From Robiginitomaculum sp. (GTDB lineage: Bacteria > Pseudomonadota > Alphaproteobacteria > Caulobacterales > Maricaulaceae), in NCBI GenBank assembly GCA_002733605.1, contig NVWK01000003.1:124001-188000 (forward strand): DNA of 64,000 nucleotides, read 5' to 3'. The notes under the pieces were generated by a model, which saw nothing but the letters and a program-made list of their open reading frames with translations, had not been told where the DNA came from and searched no databases. Positions 28,858 through 38,293 of the stretch are shown here, one piece after another. Each line of letters begins with the position of its first letter. Within the stretch, counting starts at the first letter, position 1. The translations under genes and the position numbers were made by a program.

Positions 28858-30447
28858 CTAGCCCCGTCCCATAACACGGGGCAGGCTGGTCGCGATTTCA
28901 GGGATGAAGGCGACAAGTAGAATTACAAATATCTGAATGCCGATAAAGGGTAATACCCCTTTATACAGAGCCGTCGTGGTAACCTCCGGCGGGGCAACGC
29001 CGCGAAGATAGAACAGGGCGAACCCGAACGGCGGCGTTAAAAAGCTGGTTTGCAAATTAAGTGCCATCAATATCCCCAGCCAGACCGGATCCATACCTGT
29101 GGCCAACAAAGGCGGCGCCACCAAGGGCACAATCACAAATGTGATTTCGATAAAATCGAGGAAGAAGCCTAGGAAAAACATCACAACCATGACGAGGATA
29201 AAGGCACCCGTTGTCCCGCCGGGCGCAGCCGCCAAAGCCCGTGCCACCAATTCGTCACCCCCGAATCCACGAAACACAAGACTAAACATTGTCGCGCCGA
29301 TTAAGATCACAAACACCATGCTTGTGATGTGCATGGTCGAGCGCGAAACCTCGGAAAGCTGCCCATGTCGCCCAAGCCAGAACAGGGCCGCACAAACGCC
29401 CAATATGGCAACACCGCTAAACAATAAGGCACCAGACACGGCAATACGTTCGTTGAGCATCCACACATCTTGATTAAACCTTATGTCGACGCCAGTCAGA
29501 TCAATGCAGATTATCGCCAGCAAAGCCAATGTCGCCACGAGGATGAACCGTTTTAGGCTAGGGTTATTATCTGCAAGCTTATATCCTGCCAGCAAAATTG
29601 CCCCCAAAGCCCCAAGCGCCGCGCCGCGCGTAGGCGTCGCATAGCCGGACAAGATCGAGCCAAGAACTGCAATGATCAACAGCATTGGCGGCAACATAGC
29701 GCTCAAAGTCTGCTTTATAAAGCTTTTGAGCTGCACACCTTCTTCCCATGGAGATGCAGGTGCCATTGCCGGTTTAAGCGCCGCGATCACGGCAATATAG
29801 AGAGCGTAACAGGCAACGAGAAGTAGACCGGGCAGAAGAGCACCGGCAAATAAATCCCCGACAGATATGACACTATCACTTACAAGCCCGTGCGAACGCT
29901 GGGCTTCCTGATAGGCATTGGAAAGCTGATCCCCCAGAATAACCAAAACGATGGACGGCGGGATAATCTGCCCAAGTGTACCCGACGCCGCAATCGCGCC
30001 CGAGGCCAGGGAAGGTGCATATCCGCGCTTAAGCATGGTGGGCAGGGACAGTAATCCCATTGTCACAACCGTCGCCCCGACAATACCGGTAGAGGCCGCC
30101 AACAGGGCGCCAACAAGAATGACGGAAATACCCAACCCGCCTCTTAAATTGCCAAATAAGTCTCCCATAGCCTCCAGCAAGTCTTCGGCTATGCGCGATT
30201 TCTCCAACATCACCCCCATGAAAACAAACAGAGGCACCGCCAGAAGAATGTCGCGTGTGACAATCGGGAAAATCCGACCGCCGGGCAAGGCAAGCAATAT
30301 ACCAGGATCAAAATGACCGGTTAGCGTCCCGATCGCCGCGAAAATCAGGGAGACACCCCCGAGGGTAAAGGCCACATTGTATCCGCTCATTAAACCGATA
30401 CAGGCAAAGGCAAACATCAAAAGGGCGAGATAGTCTTGCGGGCTCAT
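28858..30447 (-). CDS. TRAP transporter large permease (DctM family)
   Basis: Membrane protein of 529 residues with at least 12 predicted helices, forming the sodium-driven transport unit of a tripartite ATP-independent periplasmic transporter. The motifs PLFVFMGVMLEKS and ASGTLGQIIPPSIVLVILGD are typical of DctM. It is longer than the roughly 430-residue standard form because of an extra hydrophobic block at about residues 280-360, as in the 2-oxo-acid TRAP group. It overlaps the small permease gene by 4 nt and is third in a binding protein - small permease - large permease operon. Confidence 0.93.
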   Translation of the reverse strand: MSPQDYLALLMFAFACIGLMSGYNVAFTLGGVSLIFAAIGTLTGHFDPGILLALPGGRIFPIVTRDILLAVPLFVFMGVMLEKSRIAEDLLEAMGDLFGNLRGGLGISVILVGALLAASTGIVGATVVTMGLLSLPTMLKRGYAPSLASGAIAASGTLGQIIPPSIVLVILGDQLSNAYQEAQRSHGLVSDSVISVGDLFAGALLPGLLLVACYALYIAVIAALKPAMAPASPWEEGVQLKSFIKQTLSAMLPPMLLIIAVLGSILSGYATPTRGAALGALGAILLAGYKLADNNPSLKRFILVATLALLAIICIDLTGVDIRFNQDVWMLNERIAVSGALLFSGVAILGVCAALFWLGRHGQLSEVSRSTMHITSMVFVILIGATMFSLVFRGFGGDELVARALAAAPGGTTGAFILVMVVMFFLGFFLDFIEITFVIVPLVAPPLLATGMDPVWLGILMALNLQTSFLTPPFGFALFYLRGVAPPEVTTTALYKGVLPFIGIQIFVILLVAFIPEIATSLPRVMGRG

Positions 30448-31145
30448 TGTTTCGGCTCCACAGGCTTTGCATCGGATTTGAGACCGAAGAACGGATCAAT
30501 ATAATCGGGTAGGACGGGAGAGGCTTTGTTGGTCAGCAATAAAGCAGCCCGTCCCGCAATCGCCATGCCTTGCAAGAGCAAGAGAAGGGCAAAAACGGAT
30601 ATGCATGTTTTCAAAAGAAACACGCCTCGAATGCCATCTGATTCCGCTGATCCTTCAAGCGACAACCATGCAAGATGTACTGTACCCTGTGCATTCCAGA
30701 TAATGACAAGGCAGAACGGGATGAGCAGGGCATAGAAGCCGAGCAAATCGACCAACGCCTTCGCCTTAGGCCCCATCTTGGTGTAAAAAATATCAACCCG
30801 TACATGCTTGCCAGCCAACAATGTGGCCGCAGACCCCAGAAGGATGATCAGGGCATGAAAATAAATGGAACTTTCATCCAGTTTTGTCCAGCTTTGCCCA
30901 AAAATGGACAGGGCAATCGTCGCAAACGCGATACTGACCACCATAAGCACCAACAGCCATTTCACCCATTCGCCGATCGTCAAATTCACAGTGTCTATAA
31001 TCTCGATAATTGTGAATTGGAACGTTTCTAAAAATTTTGATTGCGCCAAACCCAAAACGAATATGGGCAACAGGGCAAAGGGCAAAAACACCCAGCCAAT
31101 CATCTGCAGCATTTGCCCCGCTATATCAATGTATTCAACATCCAT
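30444..31145 (-). CDS. TRAP transporter small permease (DctQ family)
   Basis: Protein of 233 residues with four or five predicted membrane helices; the DctQ-type partner that scaffolds the large permease. It carries the extended N-terminal region of the longer DctQ forms. It lies between the binding protein gene (9 nt upstream) and the large permease (4 nt overlap). With those two it makes one complete TRAP system. Confidence 0.88.
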   Translation of the reverse strand: MDVEYIDIAGQMLQMIGWVFLPFALLPIFVLGLAQSKFLETFQFTIIEIIDTVNLTIGEWVKWLLVLMVVSIAFATIALSIFGQSWTKLDESSIYFHALIILLGSAATLLAGKHVRVDIFYTKMGPKAKALVDLLGFYALLIPFCLVIIWNAQGTVHLAWLSLEGSAESDGIRGVFLLKTCISVFALLLLLQGMAIAGRAALLLTNKASPVLPDYIDPFFGLKSDAKPVEPKQ

Positions 31146-31154
31146 GTTTGAAAC

Positions 31155-32306
31155 CTATTCGGAGAGCGCAGCTTGGCGCGCGGTAATATAGCGGCCATCA
31201 CTGATCTCTGTCCACGTGCGGTAACTGTCGCGGGCTTTGACATAGCTGTCGTAAATACGCTTGGACTGCGGGTCAGAATTACCGATCTCGGCAACCACTT
31301 CATGACTGATTTTACCAATTTTATCCCAGACATCTTTCGGGAACAAGCGCGGCTCTATATTATGTTTTTCTTTGAGGGTAATCAGCGCTTTCGCATTTTC
31401 ATGTGTGTATTCCCCGATACTAATATCATTTGCCTTATGGCAGGCCGCGTTGATGATCGCCTGATCGGAAGCGCTAAAGCTTTCCCAAACATCCAGATTT
31501 ATGCCAAGACTGAGGGCTGGGCCGGGTTCATGAAATCCGGGGCCATAATAATACGGCGCTTCGCGGTAAAACCCGAACGCATAATCATTCCACGGGCCGA
31601 CCCATTCTGTGGCGTCAATCGCGCCCGATTGCAAAGCCTGATAAATTTCGCCGCCCGACAGCTTAACCGCCGCCCCGCCAAGCCTGCGAATAACTTCGCC
31701 GCCCATGCCCGGCATCCGCATTTTAAGGCCCTTGAAGTCTTCCAGAGAGTTAATCTCTTTTTTAAACCAGCCCCCCATTTGGTGCCCCGTATTGCCAGCA
31801 TGGAAACCCTTTATATTGAATTTGGCCGAAAGCTCATCCCAAAGCTGTTGTCCGCCCCCGAACTCCATCCAGCCAATCATCTCTGTCGCTGTCAGTCCGA
31901 GAGGAACGGCCGTAAAGAAACTAAATGCCTTGGCTTTGCCCTGCCAATAATACTCTGCGCTGTGATACATATCCGCAGCCCCGGTCGAGACACTATCGAA
32001 AACCTCGGTCGCGCCGACAAGTTCGCCCGCCGCATAGACTTTAATATCGATACGGCCATCGGTCATTGTTTTGATATAGTCGGAAAGCCGGTTGGGCATG
32101 ACCCCAAGCCCCGGAAAATCCTTGGGCCAAGAGGTAACCAGCCGCAATTGTCGCCGGTTTTTGCTTAAAGCCGGCGCCCCCAATGCAGATTTGGCGCCAC
32201 TTGGTTTATGACCCGCATTCTTTTGTTTCTTATTGCCCAGTACGGCCACAGTCGTCGCGCCGCTCGCTAATGCGGCGACGGCCGTCAATACATGTCTTCT
32301 TTTCAT
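31155..32306 (-). CDS. TRAP transporter solute-binding protein, TakP-like (probable 2-oxo acid binding)
   Basis: Periplasmic binding protein of 383 residues. The signal region starts MKRRH and could be Tat-type. The mature domain has the DctP fold with LVTSWPKDFPGLG, GELVGATEVFDSVSTG and the substrate segment IDATEWVGPWND. That last motif and the RMPGMGGEV stretch match the 2-oxo-acid-binding TakP subgroup. Pyruvate or another small 2-oxo acid is a reasonable guess but unproven. It is the first gene of the minus-strand TRAP operon. Confidence 0.88.
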   Translation of the reverse strand: MKRRHVLTAVAALASGATTVAVLGNKKQKNAGHKPSGAKSALGAPALSKNRRQLRLVTSWPKDFPGLGVMPNRLSDYIKTMTDGRIDIKVYAAGELVGATEVFDSVSTGAADMYHSAEYYWQGKAKAFSFFTAVPLGLTATEMIGWMEFGGGQQLWDELSAKFNIKGFHAGNTGHQMGGWFKKEINSLEDFKGLKMRMPGMGGEVIRRLGGAAVKLSGGEIYQALQSGAIDATEWVGPWNDYAFGFYREAPYYYGPGFHEPGPALSLGINLDVWESFSASDQAIINAACHKANDISIGEYTHENAKALITLKEKHNIEPRLFPKDVWDKIGKISHEVVAEIGNSDPQSKRIYDSYVKARDSYRTWTEISDGRYITARQAALSE

Positions 32307-32357
32307 CCCGTTCCCCGAAAATCGTTTACGCCTGTGCGCTTTTACATCTGTGCGTCT

Positions 32358-33080
32358 TTACGTTTGTGCACCTTGCCACCCGTTTTCCCCTAAAATTTCA
32401 TAGGGCGTGAATCGGGTTTTATATTGCATTTTTGGACTTTTTCTCACCCAATAGCCAAGATAAAGATGGCTTAGCCCTGTTTGTTTGCAAAGTTGCAGAT
32501 GATCTAAAATCATATAGGTACCAAGGCCGCGTTTTTTCTGAGACGTGTCGAAAAAACTGTACACCATAGACAAACCGTCTTGCAGGGCATCGGTTATGCA
32601 ACACGCAATCAACTTACCGTCTGCGTCCCTGTACTCGATAATATCCGTTCGGGCGGCACAATCTTCGACCATAAGCTCATAACGTTCATAATCCATATCG
32701 GACATGCCGCCATCCGGGTGACGCATGGTCAGATATTGATTGAGAAGTTTGAACTGTTCTTGAGTTGCATAACTCTCGTTAATTTCGCGCGATATATCCG
32801 TATTTGATTTCAGGGTGCGTTTGAAACTGCGGCTAGGTTTGAAATCATCAACAACAACGCGCAAAGACCGGCACGCTTTGCAGCTCTCGCAGGCAGGCCG
32901 GTAAATCACATTTTGCGACCTCCTAAACCCCGAATGGGTCAAATAATCATTGAGGTGCGGACCATCAAGTGGATCAAGGGCCGTGAATATTTTGCGCTCC
33001 ATCTGATCCGGCAGATACGGGCAGGGGGCAGGCAGGGTAATATAAAACTGCAAATTTTTCGGATCAAAATGACGGGTCAT
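32358..33080 (-). CDS. bpt: Aspartate/glutamate leucyltransferase (Bpt, Ate1 family)
   Basis: Aminoacyl-tRNA-protein transferase of 240 residues that adds leucine to N-terminal Asp or Glu, marking proteins for ClpS/ClpAP degradation. The N-terminal Cys cluster (RPACESCKACRSLR) and the C-terminal GNAT-like domain (FDTSQKKRGLGTYMILDHL, LYLGYWVRKSPKMQYK) are characteristic of Ate1/Bpt. Length is standard for bacterial Bpt. It is unlinked to clpS or clpA here. It lies 51 nt from the TRAP binding protein gene and 18 nt from the SLC13 gene on the same strand. Confidence 0.93.
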   Translation of the reverse strand: MTRHFDPKNLQFYITLPAPCPYLPDQMERKIFTALDPLDGPHLNDYLTHSGFRRSQNVIYRPACESCKACRSLRVVVDDFKPSRSFKRTLKSNTDISREINESYATQEQFKLLNQYLTMRHPDGGMSDMDYERYELMVEDCAARTDIIEYRDADGKLIACCITDALQDGLSMVYSFFDTSQKKRGLGTYMILDHLQLCKQTGLSHLYLGYWVRKSPKMQYKTRFTPYEILGENGWQGAQT

Positions 33081-33098
33081 ATAAATATCATAGCACGA

Positions 33099-34925
33099 TT
33101 ACAAAACGAATACAAAAGGCAGCATCAATACATAACTGATCCAGATAAGGAGGATCAGAGGAATGCCGAAACGGGCAAAATCGGCAAAGCTATAATGCCC
33201 CGGCCCCATAACCAGTAAATTTGTTTGATAGGCAATAGGGGTTGCAAATGAACAGTTTGCGGCAAACAAAACTGTCAGCACGAGTATTTTGGGATCAATG
33301 CCGGTTTGCACAGACACATTAACCGCAATTGGGGCAAACAGAATTGCGGTCGCCGAATTGGAGAGGATATTGGTCATTATAGCGACAAGCAAAAACAGGC
33401 CGGCAATCAGGACTTGCGGCCCATAGTCTTGCAAAGTATCGACAACTTGCCCGGCAATATAGAGCGCTCCACCCGTATTTTCGAGCGCAATGCCCATTGC
33501 AAATGCCGCCCCGATCAGCATGAATATCTTTGTATCTAGCGCCCGCACAGCTTGGCGGATATTTAAACATCCCGTAGCCAGCATGAGGGTCGCGCCGATA
33601 AATGCTGCGTGAACAATCGGCAGAACTTCAAACGCCGCACATCCGATCACCCCGATAAAGATCAACCGCGCAATCGTCGCCTTGCGTATATCTGGCAGAT
33701 CCTGTGTCGCCCAGTCCAGCAACAAGAAATCATGATTGTTCCGCATAGCTTCGATCTGGGGGACATATCCAAATAAAAGCAGGACGTCGCCTTCTTGCAA
33801 CCGTATGCGTAACATGCGTTCGCGCACCATGCGCGAGCGCCTTTGAATACCCAGCACCAAACATCCGGTGTCGCGCTGAAAACCCGCCTGTTCGATGGTT
33901 TGCCCAACCATACGTGAGCCGGGTGCAATCACAGCCTCGCCGATGACCATGCGGCTCGTACCTTCACCTTTCTTGAAACCCGGAACGCTTAACATGCCTT
34001 CCAGATACTCTGGATGGGACGTCATCAGCCCCGTCAGAGCCTTACGGGTCGCAGATACCGTCAATATATCACCATTTTGCAAAGCATCTTCAAACGGAGG
34101 GAGAAGCTCCGTATTGCCACGTTGAATGTGACGTACAGTCATCATGCGTAAATCCGCAAACAATCCGGCAACCGGTTTTTTGCCAATCAAAGGATGGTTC
34201 TCCGTAATACGGATAGGGGCAATATATTGTTGTCCCGAATGCATCTGGTCATTACCGTCGAGGGTGCGTTGTGGCAAAAGCCATTTTGAACAAATGATGA
34301 TATATCCAGCCCCGATAAACGCGAGGATCAGGCCGGGCTTTGCTGGATCAAAGAACTCGATACTGGAACTGGTTGTGCGTTCCAAAACCCCCGCAACTAA
34401 AATATTGGTCGAAGACCCGATAAGGGTCGTCATCCCCGCCAGAATACAGATGAAGCTTAATGGCATCATATATTTGGAGGCCGAGCTACGTAATTGCAGG
34501 GCCATCGCCGATAAAACGGGGATAAACATCACGACAACCGGCGTATTGTTCATAAACATGGAGACAACAAAAGCCGTGAAAAACACTAAAAACAGGGTGC
34601 GTTTCGGGAAAATATCCAGATAGGTATTTAACTTGCGGGTTGGGCCTTCCAATGCACCCGTATGAAAAATCCCCTGACCTATCACCAACAATGCTAAAAT
34701 AGCGACAAGAGCGGGGTCGGAAAAACCGGAGAGCAGGCTTCTCGCATCCAAATTGCTAGAAGTTTCAGGTGCAAAGAGTTGAAAAAACAACAATAAAACT
34801 GCCAATATGCCCGCAGATACCAACTCTATCGCGAATTTATCAAGCGCGTAAAGCGTAACCCCCACCAAAACGATGCCGAAAGTTGCCCACATCTGCCAAC
34901 TTGTTTCAATGAGTTGCATATCCAT
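33099..34925 (-). CDS. SLC13/DASS-type permease with RCK_C (TrkA-C) domains
   Basis: Protein of 608 residues. Two hydrophobic blocks, each with several helices, flank a soluble central region of about 200 residues holding two TrkA-C-like domains (near 215-300 and 310-395). The transport motif MFMNNTPVVVMFIPV and its partner LSNSATAILFAPIAVNV match the ion-transporter superfamily hairpins of SLC13 and sulfate-type carriers. Substrates in the family include sulfate, dicarboxylates and citrate. Nothing nearby fixes which one. The RCK_C domains suggest regulation by a small ligand. Confidence 0.87.
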   Translation of the reverse strand: MDMQLIETSWQMWATFGIVLVGVTLYALDKFAIELVSAGILAVLLLFFQLFAPETSSNLDARSLLSGFSDPALVAILALLVIGQGIFHTGALEGPTRKLNTYLDIFPKRTLFLVFFTAFVVSMFMNNTPVVVMFIPVLSAMALQLRSSASKYMMPLSFICILAGMTTLIGSSTNILVAGVLERTTSSSIEFFDPAKPGLILAFIGAGYIIICSKWLLPQRTLDGNDQMHSGQQYIAPIRITENHPLIGKKPVAGLFADLRMMTVRHIQRGNTELLPPFEDALQNGDILTVSATRKALTGLMTSHPEYLEGMLSVPGFKKGEGTSRMVIGEAVIAPGSRMVGQTIEQAGFQRDTGCLVLGIQRRSRMVRERMLRIRLQEGDVLLLFGYVPQIEAMRNNHDFLLLDWATQDLPDIRKATIARLIFIGVIGCAAFEVLPIVHAAFIGATLMLATGCLNIRQAVRALDTKIFMLIGAAFAMGIALENTGGALYIAGQVVDTLQDYGPQVLIAGLFLLVAIMTNILSNSATAILFAPIAVNVSVQTGIDPKILVLTVLFAANCSFATPIAYQTNLLVMGPGHYSFADFARFGIPLILLIWISYVLMLPFVFVL

Positions 34926-35015
34926 AGACTATGTGCGTATCATCAAATTCAGGCCTTGGCGAGCACGATTGAATTCAGGGAACGAAATATCTTGTTGATT
35001 TAATAGGGGAATGTG

Positions 35016-35873
35016 ATGGCAAAATTGGCGTTTCTGGGACTCGGTGTGATGGGCTTCCCGATGGCGGGGCATTTATCCCGCGCAGGCCATACGCTCAGTG
35101 TCTGGAACCGAACCGCAAGCAAAGCCGAAAAATGGGCTCAAACCCATAATGGACTCGCTTGTCCTTCAGTGGAGGACGCCGTGGCAGACTGTGATTTTGT
35201 CATGCTCTGCGTCGGCAATGACGAGGATGTCATGGCCGTTGCCAGCCCTGCATTGGCAGCCATGCGGGCAGGAAGTGTTCTTGTCGACCACACAACAGCC
35301 TCTGCAAAATGTGCCCGTGCATGCGCTGAAATGGCGTCCACATACGATATAGGGTTTGTAGACGCCCCGATTTCCGGCGGAGAGGCCGGCGCTGTCAACG
35401 GACAGCTGACCATTATGTGTGGCGGTACCGAAACCGCCTATGCCTCTGCAGAGCCAATTATGAAAGCATATGGCAAGGCCATTAAGCGCATGGGGCCGGT
35501 TGGGGCAGGGCAATTGACTAAAATGGTCAACCAGATTTGTATAGCCGGCACATTGCAAGGGCTGTCCGAGGCGATAAATTTTGCAAAAAAAGCCGGGCTG
35601 GATGTTGACGCCGTCGTGCAGGCAATCGGCAAAGGGGCCGCGCAAAGCTGGCAGATGGACAATCGAGCCAGCACGATGGGGCGCGGCGAATTTGATTTCG
35701 GCTTTGCCGTCGACTGGATGCGCAAAGATTTAAATATTGCAATCGAAGAAGCACAGGCAAATGGTGCCGATTTAACATTGACCAGAATGGTGGATGGGTA
35801 TTACCAAGACATTCAAAATATGGGAGGCAATCGTTGGGACACATCTAGTCTGATAAAACGTCTGTCTGACTAA
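35016..35873 (+). CDS. NAD(P)-dependent beta-hydroxyacid dehydrogenase (3-hydroxyisobutyrate dehydrogenase family)
   Basis: Enzyme of 285 residues with an N-terminal Rossmann motif (FLGLGVMGFPMAGHL), the substrate-binding DAPISGGEAGA (about 117-127) and the catalytic lysine Lys169 in GQLTKMVNQ. Family members oxidise 3-hydroxyisobutyrate, tartronate semialdehyde or succinic semialdehyde, and the exact substrate is not evident. A GTG at 35013 is in frame, but ATG 35016 lies 5 nt after GGGGA and is preferred. It is divergent from the permease gene. Confidence 0.9.
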   Translation: MAKLAFLGLGVMGFPMAGHLSRAGHTLSVWNRTASKAEKWAQTHNGLACPSVEDAVADCDFVMLCVGNDEDVMAVASPALAAMRAGSVLVDHTTASAKCARACAEMASTYDIGFVDAPISGGEAGAVNGQLTIMCGGTETAYASAEPIMKAYGKAIKRMGPVGAGQLTKMVNQICIAGTLQGLSEAINFAKKAGLDVDAVVQAIGKGAAQSWQMDNRASTMGRGEFDFGFAVDWMRKDLNIAIEEAQANGADLTLTRMVDGYYQDIQNMGGNRWDTSSLIKRLSD

Positions 35874-35896
35874 AATAAGTATATCGCGGGTAAGAA

Positions 35897-36922
35897 ATGA
35901 AAAAAATATTGAAATGGATTGGCTTCCTCATTGGCTTTGGTGTGCTCTTGATTGGCGGTATTTTTCTGCTGAACTATTTTGGAACCTCACTGAACCCTAA
36001 GTCTGGCAAAGGCACGTCTTTAAAAGATCCTGGGACAACAATATCCGTTTTAAACTGGAATTTAGGATATGCAGGGCTTGGCAAAGATTCGGACTTTGTC
36101 GCAGACGGCGGCGAGCATTTTTACCCGCCCAGTAAAGACGCCGTCCTCGGCAATCTCGAGGGTATTCGCAGCGTCATAGCCACCAACCGTGCAGACATTC
36201 ACATATTTCAGGAAATTTCCGAGCCCGACATGCTGACATTAGGCGTCGATGTGCTTGCAGGCGTTCGGGATAGCCTACCAGATGATAACTGGTATTTTAC
36301 CAACGATATCAGTACCCGCTTTATTCCGCAAAAAAGTGCCATGCATCACGGGATGGCATTTTTTTCACGCCTGAAAACCGATCCGGTGCAGACAATAAGG
36401 TTGCCGCTGGAGCCAACACGCTTAAACGGCACCCTAAAACGCCAATACCACACGCAAGTACGTGAATTTAAAGACGCAAATGGCGAGGCGTGGGCGATCT
36501 TTAACATCCATTTGTCTGCGTTTGACGCAAATGGGAATATTCGGGTGCAGCAATTCGAGCGATTGCTCGAAATTGTCGATACATTTTACCAAGACGGTAA
36601 ACATGTCGTGGTTGGCGGAGATTGGAATATGCAGCTTATCCCGACAGATTTCCCGCATACAACAAAGCAAGAATACCTGTTTTGGTTAAAAACACTGCCA
36701 CATGAGAGCCTCAAGCCGGGCTGGAAAATGCTGGTAGACGAAACTGTTCCGACAGCGCGCACGAATGAACGTCCCTTTGTAAAGGGCGAGAACTATACAA
36801 CTATTATTGACGGGTTCCTTATCTCGCCTAATGTCGACAGTATCAGCCTGAAGACCATCGATACAAATTTCGAGTTCACCGATCACCAACCCGTTTGGGG
36901 AGAGTTTCGCGCAAAGCCCTAG
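35897..36922 (+). CDS. Endonuclease/exonuclease/phosphatase family protein, membrane-anchored
   Basis: Protein of 341 residues with an N-terminal membrane anchor or uncleaved signal (about 8-30). The EEP fold follows: WNLGYAG, HIFQEISEPD (metal-binding Glu), IFNIHLSAFD, GGDWNMQ and the C-terminal FTDHQPV with the catalytic Asp-His pair. The family covers Mg-dependent phosphodiesterases acting on DNA, phosphoinositides or sphingomyelin; the substrate is unknown, and the export signal makes an extracytoplasmic role more likely. It lies 23 nt after the oxidoreductase gene. Confidence 0.85.
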   Translation: MKKILKWIGFLIGFGVLLIGGIFLLNYFGTSLNPKSGKGTSLKDPGTTISVLNWNLGYAGLGKDSDFVADGGEHFYPPSKDAVLGNLEGIRSVIATNRADIHIFQEISEPDMLTLGVDVLAGVRDSLPDDNWYFTNDISTRFIPQKSAMHHGMAFFSRLKTDPVQTIRLPLEPTRLNGTLKRQYHTQVREFKDANGEAWAIFNIHLSAFDANGNIRVQQFERLLEIVDTFYQDGKHVVVGGDWNMQLIPTDFPHTTKQEYLFWLKTLPHESLKPGWKMLVDETVPTARTNERPFVKGENYTTIIDGFLISPNVDSISLKTIDTNFEFTDHQPVWGEFRAKP

Positions 36923-37485
36923 CCGACCACCGGAACACCTATCAGCATCGGATGTAGATATTTTATCATCAGCCAATAGAGCAGGGCGCCCACCAGAATT
37001 GCATGAATATCGCCGAATATTGTCACGCGTTTCACAGGCCGTTCCCGGTTCGAAACAGTAATTCTATTGAGAAGTGCATAGGCGAGAAAACTCCCGAACA
37101 AGACGGCAGAATTGAACTCGCCATTTGCCACCAAATGAGCTGCGGCCCAAAGGATAACCGCATATAACATGGGATGTTTTAAAATCTGCTTCAAATACCC
37201 GCGAGGCCCATAGGCAGCAACCAGTAAAATAAATGCGGGGAGCATGAGGGCCAGTGTTACATGACGGCCCCATTCGGGTGGAGAAAACATCAACTCCGAG
37301 GGACGTGCAAGCCCATACCCCCAAATCATCAAAGCAAACCCCGCACCCGAAACCAGAGAATACAGCCCCATGAACTTCGCAGAGCCTAGCCTTACACGAA
37401 TATCCTGTCCCGGCACTCTAGATCTGAAACTTGAATAAAGATGAGTTGAAAAAAATAAAACAACCCCTGCAATCAAAAAATACAT
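36919..37485 (-). CDS. NnrU family membrane protein
   Basis: Integral membrane protein of 188 residues with five or six predicted helices. The segment HPMLYAVILWAAAHLVANGE is the NnrU signature. NnrU proteins occur with denitrification or heme-related genes in some bacteria and resemble methyltransferase-like membrane proteins, but have no settled function. The start at 37485 is preferred over 37506 because GGGGGGAT lies about 10 nt upstream of it. The 3' end overlaps the convergent EEP gene by 4 nt. Confidence 0.85.
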   Translation of the reverse strand: MYFLIAGVVLFFSTHLYSSFRSRVPGQDIRVRLGSAKFMGLYSLVSGAGFALMIWGYGLARPSELMFSPPEWGRHVTLALMLPAFILLVAAYGPRGYLKQILKHPMLYAVILWAAAHLVANGEFNSAVLFGSFLAYALLNRITVSNRERPVKRVTIFGDIHAILVGALLYWLMIKYLHPMLIGVPVVG

Positions 37486-37657
37486 GATCTTATCCCCCCA
37501 AAACATATAAACTAGCCTCTATGCGGCAAATTTGGTCCCGCCACGATAGAGAGTTGGCCCTTGCCGGTTTTCACACTTGCATGGATTCATACTTACACTA
37601 TAGAAGAGCCCGATAATCTTCAAGCTTCACAAACAGATGATGAAGTTACGAAATTGA

Positions 37658-38086
37658 ATGAGTACATCCATGACCCCAAACATGAAACCAGACATAAAAA
37701 TTGGCATGAAAGCCGACATAATCCTGTCAAAAACATTTACTTTCGAGGCCGCCCATAGCCTGAACCTTAAAGGCGGTACTGACGAAGGCTATAAACGCCT
37801 GCATGGTCATTCCTTTACGGCAACCCTGTCTATCAAGGGCCCAAAGGCGGAAATTGATGACTGGCTTATGGATTTTGGCTCTTTTACACCGATCATTGAT
37901 AAGCTCAAGGATAAGCTTGATCATGCCTATTTAAACGAGTTGGAAGGGTTGAAATCCCCAACACTCGAAAACATGTGTGCCTATATTTTTGATCAAATAT
38001 CCCCGGAACTTCCCAATCTTTTTGCCGTCGAGATCGCGCGGAAAACTTGTGGACAATCTTGTCGTCTGCAAATCTCGCAAGCGTAA
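37658..38086 (+). CDS. 6-pyruvoyl-tetrahydropterin synthase/QueD family protein with altered active site
   Basis: T-fold protein of 142 residues. The zinc ligands are present (His33 in FEAAHSL; His49 and His51 in RLHGHS), as is the catalytic Asp88-His89 pair in KLDHAYLN. Compared with my recollection of E. coli QueD, the catalytic cysteine four residues before HGH is Tyr45, and the pterin-binding Glu in the KETC motif is Lys129. It may be a QueD variant or a T-fold paralogue with another pterin activity. No queC, queE or folE is adjacent. Several in-frame ATGs (37658, 37670, 37682, 37706) lack a clear ribosome site, so the start is uncertain. Confidence 0.75.
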   Translation: MSTSMTPNMKPDIKIGMKADIILSKTFTFEAAHSLNLKGGTDEGYKRLHGHSFTATLSIKGPKAEIDDWLMDFGSFTPIIDKLKDKLDHAYLNELEGLKSPTLENMCAYIFDQISPELPNLFAVEIARKTCGQSCRLQISQA

Positions 38087-38293
38087 TAACAACGACGAGC
38101 CTTAAAACGAATCACCTACACAGGCGTGCGCTTTTATTTCCAGTGTGTTCCTGGCTTGTAAAGCCAATGGTTGTAACTGTTTGTTTTTAGACGTAAAAAC
38201 CCGAAAAATGCCTGGAAACTAGCGACATAACCGGTTGCCCGACCAAAAATTATAGAGCACTCTGGCCCTAAGTAAGGTTTCGAGTGAGGGCAA

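Noticed and set aside
28862-28883. GCCCCGT/ACGGGGC hairpin at the end of the TRAP permease gene
   Set aside because: It lies within the coding end and has no T-run on either strand.
38087-38293. Possible small RNA in the gap before the Cys-rich gene
   Set aside because: No convincing long hairpin, promoter or terminator could be defined by eye.
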